DNA of 49,015 nucleotides from Nitrospiraceae bacterium (GTDB taxonomy: Bacteria > Nitrospirota > Nitrospiria > Nitrospirales > Nitrospiraceae), in the NCBI GenBank assembly GCA_023248355.1, contig JAHFES010000006.1, forward strand, positions 1-49,015. The letters are read 5' to 3'. Shown piece by piece: positions 1-8,011 of this stretch. Numbering within the stretch: position 1 is the stretch's first letter; every line of letters begins with the position of its first letter. Position numbers and translations under genes: made by a program. The notes under the pieces are model-generated. The model had not been told where the DNA came from, did not search any database, and saw nothing but the letters and a program-made list of their open reading frames with translations.

Positions 1-1813
1 TGATTTCCTTGCCGTGCGCGTTCGGATCCGTCGTGATGTTGAACGGATCTTCACCGGTATGCACAGCAATACCCGCTCCGGACCAGGGCGTGGCGGTCCA
101 TGTTCCGGCTTTGTAGTTACCGGCCCATGTATGCTGCCCGGTTCCGAACTTTCCGACGTTGCCGGTGATGATGAGCACCATCGCGGCGCCGCGGGCGTTA
201 ATGGTCTGATGGAAATAGTGACAGGTCCCTTCACCGTTGTGGATCGCGGCCGGCTTAATAGAGCCTGAGTCGCGGGCCCAGCGCACGATGAGGTCCTTCG
301 GTGTGCGGCAAATCTGATGGACGGTGTCCAAGTCGTAGTCCTGGAAGTGCACCAAGTACATCTGCCACACCGGCATCGCGTCGATTTCACGGCCGTTGAT
401 CAACTTCACCCGATAGGTGCCGTTGAGGGCGGCATCGATGCCGCTGTTGGTATAGTGCCAGCCCACCTGCTCACGATGCAGCGGAACCGCCTGCTTCTTG
501 TTGAGGTCCCAGACCATCATGCCGCCGAGCCGCTCGATTTGTTCCGGCTTCAGTGACTGAATCCGGCCCGAGTAGCTCTTGGAGAAATCCGGGAACTTGT
601 AATCAGCCACCACGTCGCGCGGATCGAGATACTGCAAGGTATCTGTGCGGACGAGGATGGGGGCGTCTGTGAACGACTTCAAGAAGTCAATATCGTGCAG
701 GTTCTCATCGATAATGATCTTCATGGCGCCCAAGAACAGCGAACCGTCTGACTCCGGACGCAATGGCATCCAGTAGTCTGCGCGCGAGGCAGTCGGATTG
801 TATTCGGGCGTGATGACGACCACACGGGCGCCGCGCTCGATACATTCCAACTTCCAGTGGGCTTCCGGCATCTTGTTCTCGACGAAGTTCTTGCCCCAGC
901 TGGTGTTCAGCTTGGAGAAGCGCATGTCGGAGAGGTCGATGTCCGACCCCTGGGCCCCGGACCACCAGGGGTGGGCGGGGTTCTGGTCGCCGTGCCAGGT
1001 GTAGTTCGACCAATAGCGGCCGCCCTGCGCCTGTTCTGGGTTGACTTTGCGAATCCAGGTGTCCAGCAGCGCGTTGATGCCGCCGTTCATCCGGGTGTTG
1101 CCCATCTTGCCGAGGATACCGAGCACCGGCATGCCCGCGCGATGCTTGAAGCACCGGGTCCCTGCGCCCTTCATCATTTCAATCATTTCCGGCGCATAGC
1201 CCTGCTCGCGCAGTCGGCGCGCACCGGCTTCACCGCTGTACCGTGTGGCAATGATAACCATCGCTTTGGCCGCATAGGTGAAGGCCGTGTCCCAGGACAC
1301 GCGGAGCATGTCGTCCAGGAAGCGGCTGTCAAACTTGTACTTCCGCTTGGTCTCGGGCGTCAGCTCCGGGGAGCCATCGTCCATCCACGCCTTCCACCCT
1401 TTCCGCATCAACGGACCCTTCAATCGATAGGGGCCGTATACGCGGCGATGGAAGGTGTACCCCTTCAAGCACATGCGCGGGTTGTGCGCGAACGTGCCGC
1501 GGTTGCCGTACAGGTCTTCATAGGTCTGGTGGTCGTAGTTCTGTTCGACCCGCATCACGACGCCATTCCGGACAAACGCCCGGATGCGGCAGGCGTGCGT
1601 GTCGTTCGGCGAACAACACCACGTAAAGGATGAATCGTACCGGTACTGGTCGTGATACACACGCTCCCAGGACCGATCCGGGTAGTCTCCTAACGGGTTC
1701 CCGACTTCGATGACCGGCTGGAGCGCGGTCAACGCCAGGACCTTGTCTGCCACCGCGATCGCGGCAACAGTTCCCGCGGAGACTTTCAAAAACTGTCTAC
1801 GTGACAAAAACAT
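1..1813 (-). CDS. nxrA: Nitrite oxidoreductase alpha subunit, N-terminal part (runs off left edge)
   Basis: This gene has no start-to-stop frame inside the window; I translated it on the minus strand from the ATG at 1811-1813 to the left edge, about 604 codons. NxrA is the molybdopterin catalytic subunit of nitrite oxidoreductase and oxidises nitrite to nitrate. The N-terminus has a twin-arginine motif (SRRQFLK, residues 4-10) followed by a hydrophobic stretch, as expected for the periplasmic Nitrospira type. A cluster-binding region follows (C66, C67, D71, C75, C115); against the H-x3-C-x3-C pattern of NarG, Asp occupies the second ligand position. Asp276 (in WHGDQNP) is a likely Mo ligand. 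A strong Shine-Dalgarno (AGGAGGTG) lies just upstream. Family members are about 1,150 aa, so roughly half is visible. nxrB is expected beyond the left edge. The paralogous type II DMSO-reductase enzymes are the main alternative, but the periplasmic Nitrospira-like form fits best. Confidence 0.93.
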   Translation of the reverse strand, partial: MFLSRRQFLKVSAGTVAAIAVADKVLALTALQPVIEVGNPLGDYPDRSWERVYHDQYRYDSSFTWCCSPNDTHACRIRAFVRNGVVMRVEQNYDHQTYEDLYGNRGTFAHNPRMCLKGYTFHRRVYGPYRLKGPLMRKGWKAWMDDGSPELTPETKRKYKFDSRFLDDMLRVSWDTAFTYAAKAMVIIATRYSGEAGARRLREQGYAPEMIEMMKGAGTRCFKHRAGMPVLGILGKMGNTRMNGGINALLDTWIRKVNPEQAQGGRYWSNYTWHGDQNPAHPWWSGAQGSDIDLSDMRFSKLNTSWGKNFVENKMPEAHWKLECIERGARVVVITPEYNPTASRADYWMPLRPESDGSLFLGAMKIIIDENLHDIDFLKSFTDAPILVRTDTLQYLDPRDVVADYKFPDFSKSYSGRIQSLKPEQIERLGGMMVWDLNKKQAVPLHREQVGWHYTNSGIDAALNGTYRVKLINGREIDAMPVWQMYLVHFQDYDLDTVHQICRTPKDLIVRWARDSGSIKPAAIHNGEGTCHYFHQTINARGAAMVLIITGNVGKFGTGQHTWAGNYKAGTWTATPWSGAGIAVHTGEDPFNITTDPNAHGKEI

Positions 1814-2303
1814 TGTGGACACCTCCTAAGTTGAGGGCTTCCATAAGCCCACGCTTTCTTCACTGACGCCCAACCGAAATTCCTCCCACCCCCCTTCATG
1901 ATTAAGCTGCCTAGAAAGTTGAAGCTCATGCCGAACTCCAGCCTCGCGATGGATGGAAATTCGGTCAATAGTTCATCTTTGGTAGGCATATCAGCACATA
2001 CTATTTCGCAATAATCGAACCATTGTGGCACAGTGGGTCTCGCTGTCTAAATGACAGTTAAGATATTGAAAGATAAGATTAAAAATATAAGTTTGTTCGA
2101 TGAGCACTACTCTGAAGTTGCAAGGGATTGAGTAGATTAGGTATCAGACAATTCGTCTGACATGGTAATAAGAATAGTATAAAATATTAATATTCAATAT
2201 GTTACGTCATTATTTAGTAGCTTCTACTGGCATGTTACTAATAGGTAGCAAATTATTCTTTGGTAACCGAGAAATCGTAGAGTTTAGAACTAGATGGGTT
2301 TGC
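1814..2303. promoter_or_regulatory. AT-rich upstream region of nxrA
   Basis: No gene is visible between nxrA and the promoter of the tRNA. The part at about 2040-2260 is strikingly AT-rich compared with the flanking genes. It holds a palindrome TCAGAC-AATTC-GTCTGA (2144-2160) and a 12-bp self-complementary AATATTAATATT (2183-2194). Either could be a regulator site or simply reflect base composition. I saw no convincing -24/-12 (sigma-54) element. The nxrA transcription start probably lies here. Confidence 0.45.
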
Positions 2304-2332
2304 TTGACAGCGCACTCTAAGCTCAGTATTAT
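2304..2332 (+). promoter_or_regulatory. Sigma-70-type promoter of tRNA-Gly
   Basis: TTGACA (2304-2309) and TATTAT (2327-2332) are separated by exactly 17 bp. The predicted start near 2339 is about 28 bp before the tRNA 5' end, which is the expected layout for a strong stable-RNA promoter. Confidence 0.7.
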
Positions 2333-2366
2333 TCCACCCTCCTTCAGGTCCTAAGGTCCTAATAGA

Positions 2367-2441
2367 GCGGGAATAGCTCAGTGGTAGAGCATCGCCTTGC
2401 CAAGGCGAGGGTCGCGGGTTCAAATCCCGTTTCCCGCTCCA
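2367..2441 (+). tRNA. tRNA-Gly (anticodon GCC)
   Basis: A full cloverleaf can be drawn: acceptor arms GCGGGAA and TTCCCGC, anticodon stem TCGCC/GGCGA around the loop TTGCCAA with anticodon GCC at 2399-2401, and a T-arm containing GGTTCAAATCC. The terminal CCA (2439-2441) is encoded. No other tRNA is adjacent, so it is probably transcribed alone from the promoter at 2304-2332. Confidence 0.97.
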
Positions 2442-2573
2442 AATTTTCCTCATCCCTGACCAATTCAAACAGTTCGCATTTGCTGCAACACTTATGGGCA
2501 GGGGAAATCCCGTATGTGAGCTGGGCATTCCATTTGTGGAGTGCCTAGACCCATGCCTGGCTAGGAATTTGTG

Positions 2574-3554
2574 ATGGATGCGGACGTCACATTCTGTTCG
2601 ATAACCAAAGCGGCAAGTGTCCTGCGAGGAGTTGCACACGTTACGCCAGTGGTGACGAGCAGGCAACTCGATGCCACAGTCTGGGGGAATGTCTTTCTGA
2701 AGTGCGAGAACTTCCAGCGGACTGGAGCCTTTAAGTTTCGCGGTGCCTACCACGCCTTGTGGCAGATGAAGTCCCTTGGAATTACAAAGGCGGTGGCGAC
2801 CATCTCTTCTGGCAATCACGGCCAGGGAATGGCGTTGGCTGCCAGTCTCCTTGGTCTTTCAGCTCATGTCGTGATGCCCGAACCGGTCTCATTACTGAAG
2901 TACCACGCGGTAGTGAGCTATGGGGGAACGGTTACGCTCACGGAGAATCGGTTGATAGCAGAAGAGAAGATCCGGGAAGTGGTCGCGCAAGAAGCTGCGA
3001 TGTACGTGCATGCGTTCAATGACCCACAGGTCATTGCCGGTCAGGGAACAGTCATGCTGGAGTTTCTTGATCAGGTCAAGTCACTGGACGTGCTGCTAGC
3101 TCCAGTGGGAGGCGGGGGCTTGCTCTCGGGATTGTGCGTAGCCGGCCATCATCTGCAGCCTACCCTCAAGATTTTTGCCTGTGAGCCATACGGGGCTTCG
3201 GATGTTGAAGCGTCGATTCGACTCAATCGGATCGTGCCGATGCCCCATCCGAATACGCTGGCCGATGGTTTGCGAACGAGCTTAGGGAGCAGGACGTTGC
3301 CGATCTTGCGGGACCATCTCGCCAGCGTCTTGCATGTCTCGGAGGAAGAAATGTTGCTCGCGATGCGGTTTGCCTATGAACGGCTAAAGTTGGTCATTGA
3401 ACCGTCAAGTGCAGTCGCGCTTGCGCCGATCCTGCGCGCTGAAGCAGCGCTCCTTGGAAAGCGAGTGGGTGTGGTGTTGACTGGAGGTAATGTCGACCTG
3501 GATGGCTTATGGAGTGCACTGGAAAAGAAATGCTCAGCACGGCCTGGCCGCTGA
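2574..3554 (+). CDS. PLP-dependent threonine/serine dehydratase (IlvA/TdcB/serine racemase family)
   Basis: This is a fold-type II PLP enzyme of 326 aa. Visible hallmarks are the Schiff-base lysine in TGAFKFRGA (Lys54), the substrate loop SSGNHGQ (about 78-84), the phosphate-binding glycine cluster VGGGGL, and a C-terminal LTGGNVD motif. There is no C-terminal ACT regulatory domain, so it resembles the short catabolic TdcB/serine racemase form rather than the long feedback-regulated IlvA. It would deaminate threonine (to 2-oxobutanoate) and/or serine; substrate preference cannot be read from sequence. I chose the ATG at 2574 over the GTG at 2571 because AGGA at 2563-2566 is then correctly spaced. 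The last 21 bp overlap the convergent tgpA gene. Confidence 0.85.
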   Translation: MDADVTFCSITKAASVLRGVAHVTPVVTSRQLDATVWGNVFLKCENFQRTGAFKFRGAYHALWQMKSLGITKAVATISSGNHGQGMALAASLLGLSAHVVMPEPVSLLKYHAVVSYGGTVTLTENRLIAEEKIREVVAQEAAMYVHAFNDPQVIAGQGTVMLEFLDQVKSLDVLLAPVGGGGLLSGLCVAGHHLQPTLKIFACEPYGASDVEASIRLNRIVPMPHPNTLADGLRTSLGSRTLPILRDHLASVLHVSEEEMLLAMRFAYERLKLVIEPSSAVALAPILRAEAALLGKRVGVVLTGGNVDLDGLWSALEKKCSARPGR

Positions 3555-5747
3555 CTTCGGCCGGTCTAACAGCATCAATTGACGAAGGTTGTCTTTGGCG
3601 AGAAGCAGTTCTTCTTTTGTGAGTGGCGCATGACCAAACCGTGCCCGACAATAGAGATCCGTAATTGTCGCCACTGTTGAGCTGGCGCTGTTCCACTCCG
3701 CATGAATGATACGAATAAACTCCAGCGGTGGAGTGGCTATTGGTTTAGCAATGCCTCTCTGCTCAAGATGATGGATCATCTTCTTATACAAATGCGTGAT
3801 CGCCTGCTCTTCTCGCGCCTCCATCTTTGAATGAGACCCTCTTGTCCAGGGCCGCTTCCAAGCCAGCCAAATGATGGTGCCGAGACCTATCAGCGTGAGA
3901 CCGAAAAATGCGCCCAAGAGCCGCAAGTTTCCCTCAGCGAGGTACCGGGTCGCCTGTCCAAGGCTCGTCGCCACAGGGTTCAAGTACGTTGAGAGAGAGT
4001 CCCATGCGCGGCTTTGAACTGAAGCGGTACTGACTTTTAACTCTCGAACCACAGCGAGTTGATCGGCGGCACTGTATTGTACAAAAAAGCGATTCCATCG
4101 GAGTCGGAGATTGTCCATCATTCTGCCGAAGGCCTGCCATCCGGGAGCGGCACCGCCGGCATTTTCACTCACAACAGGGGTTGGATCCATCATGACCCAG
4201 CCTGAGTGGGGCAGGTGAATCTCCACCCAGGCGTGGGCATCTTGCTGCCTGACCACATAGTAGTTGCCATACTCATTCCACTCCGTTGCCAGGAATCCCG
4301 TGACGAGTCGAGTGGGGATGCCAATCGTCCGCAGCATGATAGCCATGGCCGTCGCATAGTGTTCGCAGTAGCCTGTTTTGCGAGCGAAGAGAAATTCCTC
4401 GAGCAGATGTTCTTGATCCGTGAGAGGGACATCGAGGCTATAGCGGTAATTGTGTGAGAGGTAGTGCTCGATCGCTGCAGCCTTCTCGTAGCTGGTGAGC
4501 TTGGTTTGAGTAATCTCGCGTGCCAGGGCTGCGATGCGTTCCGATTGAACAGGCGCTTGAAGGAAGTGTCTGACAACCGACTCGGGATACGAAACGGATT
4601 GGGGTTGAAGATCAGCCGGCAACACGAGATTGACCCGTGAGAGAACCGAGTATTCAATCCGCGATGAACTGGGGAAGGGGAGATAGAGCGCTCCGGTCGG
4701 GTCAGACTGGACCGTCAAGAATTGGCCGCTGACCGTCTCAGCATAGGGGGCCGCAAAGAGGACGGGGGTGTCGAGGGGCTCCAGGAGAATAGTCTGGCGG
4801 AGAGCGGGTCCCAGGCTTGACGGTGTACGGGATTGATTCTGGCGAAGGGTGAATGTCCCCGGAGACCGTTCACTCAACACGCGGCGATGAGTCAGCCGAT
4901 TCGTCCAGGACTTGCCATCATATCGGTCAAATGTCACCCCACGTACATAGAATCGTCCCATCTCATGGGCGGGCCGATCCGGGAGTTCGACCCGCATCAC
5001 GACGCTGGGATCACGCTTGATCGGACCAATTGCCCCTAAGTTCACGGTATCCGAAAACCCCGAGGTGCGGAGATTCTCGCCATGGCCCTTTTGTAAAAAT
5101 CCGGCGCTCACCCGAGGGATTGCAAAGAAAATGACCAGGGTCAAGCCGAATGCACAGAGCGCAAGTCCGTTCGCGAGCCAGAATAATTGAGGCGTGACAC
5201 AACTCTGTGACTCAGGGATGTCTCGTCGCTGTGAAATCACTGTTGCAGGGCCGGCAGTGTCTTCCGATTTCTTGGTCAGCTGGAACAGCAGTAGCGTCCA
5301 GACTCCAGTGAGGAGATAGGCCAGAAAGATGGGGAGGTACCACAGATCCGTCGTCAGTGCTGCAGACGCCAAGATGGCCATGAGGCTGATTGCATAGAGG
5401 TGCAGATAGTCACGCCGGAGCTGGAGGTTGAAGAGTTTGATGACCATGAGGATCAACAGGAAGTGGACACCGGCGGGCAGAAGTTCGCCGGAGATCCATA
5501 GCATGTCGACCCAGAACCCGAGAAAGCCGATGACTAAGAGGATGTTCCAGGTTGTGGCTGAGAGAGTAGTATAAGTTTCCAGGCGGCCAATCGGTCTGAG
5601 TCCCAATGTTTTCAGGAGCGTCAGAATCAGAGCTGAGCCGGTGAGCAGCACGAGCCATTCCGGCAAGTTGGCCCCGAGCGTCAGCCCAATAAATGACGCG
5701 GTGGCGAGCAAGATGGATGTGAGTCGAAGCGCCTGATCAAACGACAT
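3534..5747 (-). CDS. tgpA: TgpA-type membrane transglutaminase-like protein
   Basis: This 737-aa protein has an N-terminal block of membrane helices (about residues 10-210, the DUF3488/TgpA_N region). An extracytoplasmic transglutaminase-like domain follows, with the triad Cys461 (TGYCEHYA), His505 (DAHAWVE) and Asp521 (DPTP). There is one more membrane helix near residue 650 and a cytosolic DUF4129-like tail. The start was placed at the ATG at 5745-5747 (MSFDQALRL), not further upstream, because the upstream extension lies inside the DUF58 gene and lacks membrane character. It overlaps the DUF58 gene by 11 bp, so translation is probably coupled. The TgpA/DUF58/MoxR trio is widespread; a role in envelope protein modification or peptide cleavage is inferred, and the substrate is unknown. 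Confidence 0.88.
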   Translation of the reverse strand: MSFDQALRLTSILLATASFIGLTLGANLPEWLVLLTGSALILTLLKTLGLRPIGRLETYTTLSATTWNILLVIGFLGFWVDMLWISGELLPAGVHFLLILMVIKLFNLQLRRDYLHLYAISLMAILASAALTTDLWYLPIFLAYLLTGVWTLLLFQLTKKSEDTAGPATVISQRRDIPESQSCVTPQLFWLANGLALCAFGLTLVIFFAIPRVSAGFLQKGHGENLRTSGFSDTVNLGAIGPIKRDPSVVMRVELPDRPAHEMGRFYVRGVTFDRYDGKSWTNRLTHRRVLSERSPGTFTLRQNQSRTPSSLGPALRQTILLEPLDTPVLFAAPYAETVSGQFLTVQSDPTGALYLPFPSSSRIEYSVLSRVNLVLPADLQPQSVSYPESVVRHFLQAPVQSERIAALAREITQTKLTSYEKAAAIEHYLSHNYRYSLDVPLTDQEHLLEEFLFARKTGYCEHYATAMAIMLRTIGIPTRLVTGFLATEWNEYGNYYVVRQQDAHAWVEIHLPHSGWVMMDPTPVVSENAGGAAPGWQAFGRMMDNLRLRWNRFFVQYSAADQLAVVRELKVSTASVQSRAWDSLSTYLNPVATSLGQATRYLAEGNLRLLGAFFGLTLIGLGTIIWLAWKRPWTRGSHSKMEAREEQAITHLYKKMIHHLEQRGIAKPIATPPLEFIRIIHAEWNSASSTVATITDLYCRARFGHAPLTKEELLLAKDNLRQLMLLDRPKSAARPC

Positions 5748-6855
5748 GTTGCGTCCCCGCGAATGTCGCTGCGTCGATGAGGATCGTGGGGTTCTCTGCT
5801 CCCAGAACCTCTGTTCCGCCCCAAGGCCGCACAACAATGAGCGCCCCTTCCTCAACGTCCCCCCGTTCTGCGAACGGGTTGACGACAGTTCCGAGGTGTG
5901 TGTCCGGGGAGCATCGTTCGCAGAGGGCCAACATGCGTAGCAGATCGACCAAGTGGGTCTCGCCTTGGCCGAATGAAGACCGAGACGATCCTGCCACTAG
6001 CCGGAGGTGATAGCCTTGACCTGCGAGGTGATGCACCAATGAAGCCGTGAAGGCCACCGCCTCTTCGAACACTCCGTCGTGACTGACCGGTGCGAGCGTG
6101 GACAGATGAATGGTGGCCCGGCGTTGATTTTCTGCCTCAGTTTCACGGACGACTAGTTTTGACGTTCTCGCCGTCGTCGCCCAATGGATATTCCGCGAGT
6201 CGTCTCCCGCATGGAAGAGGCGAAGATTGTACAAATCGTTTCCGTACCCTCGTCGATGAACACTCTGTTCGTATCCGGCAATCAGAAGATCGTGAAGCAC
6301 TTCCTCCGTGAGCGGTTTGATTTCAGGACAGACCACTGCCGTGCCTTCGACGGGGTAATAGGCTTTTTTAACAAAGAGGCCAAAAGGAAATGACGTGACA
6401 ACGCGAACACCATCGAGTTGCAGCCGTCCGCGTCTCGTGGAGACCAAGGGATAGGAGAGCATCTGGCTGGCAGCGGGGAGGAGCTGGCGAATGGCCAGTC
6501 CCTGGTCGAGATCCCACCCACCACTCACGTCGAGCAATCGAAGCGAAAAGCTGGGGAGCCTGGATTTGCGGTTCTTCACGACGAGGGTCGCCATGGTGGG
6601 TTCGTTGGCGAAGAGCAGATCAGGCAGATGGCGATGAAACTCAAGACGCCGCAAACAATGCTCGGCCACGATTCCCGAGATCAGGATGATGCTCAGCATC
6701 ATGGCGAGCAGCAAATAGAAGAGATTGTTCCCGGTATTGATCGCGGCCACGCCGACCGCCAAGGTAAAGAGCAAAAACTGGAGGCCTTCAGACGTGAGGC
6801 GTGTTGAACGATGTTGGGTGAGGCGTCGAACGATCGCACGTAGTTGGGACAGCAT
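5737..6855 (-). CDS. DUF58 domain protein
   Basis: This 372-aa protein has two N-terminal membrane helices (about residues 25-65) and then a cytosolic region with the signature YNLRLFHAGDDSRNIHWATT, typical of DUF58, a family distantly related to von Willebrand A folds. It sits between moxR and tgpA on the same strand, 41 bp after moxR and overlapping tgpA. By analogy with other MoxR-DUF58 pairs it is probably the partner that the AAA+ ATPase remodels. A GTG two codons upstream (6859-6861) is an alternative start. Function beyond this association is unknown. Confidence 0.85.
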   Translation of the reverse strand: MLSQLRAIVRRLTQHRSTRLTSEGLQFLLFTLAVGVAAINTGNNLFYLLLAMMLSIILISGIVAEHCLRRLEFHRHLPDLLFANEPTMATLVVKNRKSRLPSFSLRLLDVSGGWDLDQGLAIRQLLPAASQMLSYPLVSTRRGRLQLDGVRVVTSFPFGLFVKKAYYPVEGTAVVCPEIKPLTEEVLHDLLIAGYEQSVHRRGYGNDLYNLRLFHAGDDSRNIHWATTARTSKLVVRETEAENQRRATIHLSTLAPVSHDGVFEEAVAFTASLVHHLAGQGYHLRLVAGSSRSSFGQGETHLVDLLRMLALCERCSPDTHLGTVVNPFAERGDVEEGALIVVRPWGGTEVLGAENPTILIDAATFAGTQHVV

Positions 6856-6896
6856 GTTCACCCGATCGTACCCACGAGCGGCCTTCGAGGGGGCGG

Positions 6897-7838
6897 CTAG
6901 ACAGGAACGGGAACCGACTCCACAAGGTCCTGGATAATGCGTTCGGCTTGCTCAAAGCTCCGCTGACGAACGCCCTGGGCCCGGGCCACCATGATGCGAT
7001 GGGAGAGGACGATGGGGGCGAGTTCCTTAATATCGTCCGGTAGGCAATAGGTTCGGCCACGAACCAAGGCCAACGCTTTGGCCGCCCGGCTCAGAGCCAG
7101 TGCCCCTCTGGTACTCACCCCCAACGACAACAGTTCAGACTGTCTCGTCGTCTGCACGATCGACAAGAGATACTCCATCAGACTCTCTTCCATCAGGACC
7201 TTATCGACCTGTCCCTGGAGGTCAAGCACGTCTTGGGCAGTGAGCATAGGTTGCAGGTCCTCGGCTGGATGGAGGGCTTGGGATCGGTCCAGGACCTTCT
7301 TCTCTTCCTCCGGCGACGGATAGCCGATTCGTAGTCGCATCAAAAACCGGTCAAGCTGTGACTCAGGGAGTGGAAACGTCCCGTGGTATTCGGCGGGATT
7401 CTGTGTCGCAATCACCATGAATGGCTGGCTGAGGGGATGGGTCTGATTATCGACCGAAATTTGTGCTTCGCTCATCGCCTCCAAGAGGCTGCTTTGAGTT
7501 TTCGGCGTCGTGCGGTTGATCTCATCGGCCAGCACAATGTTGGCAAAGATGGGACCAGGCATGAATTCGAAGGCCTGTTTCTGGCGATTGAAGATCGACA
7601 CGCCCACGATATCTGATGGCAGCAAATCGCTCGTGAACTGGATACGCTTGAAGGAACAGTCGAGCGATCGAGCGAGGCTATGAGCCAGCGTGGTTTTCCC
7701 CACTCCCGGAACATCTTCAAGCAGGAGGTGTCCTCGCGCCAGCAGGGCGACAACGGTCATCTCAATGACGTGCGGTTTGCCCTTGATGACTCGGGCAATA
7801 TTCTCCTGAATGGCTTGAATCGTTTGCGTTGAATTCAT
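6897..7838 (-). CDS. moxR: MoxR-family AAA+ ATPase
   Basis: This 313-aa ATPase has a Walker A motif GVGKTT (in LEDVPGVGKTTLAHS), a Walker B motif VLADEINR, sensor ATQNP, and an arginine-finger-bearing LPESQLDRF segment, followed by the C-terminal lid. This is the typical short MoxR architecture. The start at ATG 7836-7838 (MNSTQT) was preferred because the upstream extension is rich in Pro/His/Thr and unlike the family. MoxR proteins act as chaperone-like ATPases in maturing complexes. Here the likely partner is the DUF58 protein, and through it the transglutaminase. The Shine-Dalgarno is weak. Confidence 0.9.
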   Translation of the reverse strand: MNSTQTIQAIQENIARVIKGKPHVIEMTVVALLARGHLLLEDVPGVGKTTLAHSLARSLDCSFKRIQFTSDLLPSDIVGVSIFNRQKQAFEFMPGPIFANIVLADEINRTTPKTQSSLLEAMSEAQISVDNQTHPLSQPFMVIATQNPAEYHGTFPLPESQLDRFLMRLRIGYPSPEEEKKVLDRSQALHPAEDLQPMLTAQDVLDLQGQVDKVLMEESLMEYLLSIVQTTRQSELLSLGVSTRGALALSRAAKALALVRGRTYCLPDDIKELAPIVLSHRIMVARAQGVRQRSFEQAERIIQDLVESVPVPV

Positions 7839-8011
7839 AATGGGATTAGTGCGTGTGGTGATGTGAACATGAGGGGTGGTAGGACACGGGTGAAGTCTAA
7901 CAAAGGGTCTAGGGACGGTCAATTTTTCGTGTCTTTTGCGCCAACGTCATGAACGACGCCCGTAGCAGCATCGGTTGCCACGACAAATTCTCAAGGAAAG
8001 AGGATCAGGAT

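Noticed and set aside
857-1633. 258-codon plus-strand ORF opposite nxrA
   Set aside because: It is antisense to the clear nxrA frame and matches no family; the long frame follows from the codon bias of nxrA.
1814-2303. Sigma-54 promoter for nxrA
   Set aside because: TGGCAC occurs near 2031 on the plus strand, but neither strand has a matching -12 element at the required distance.
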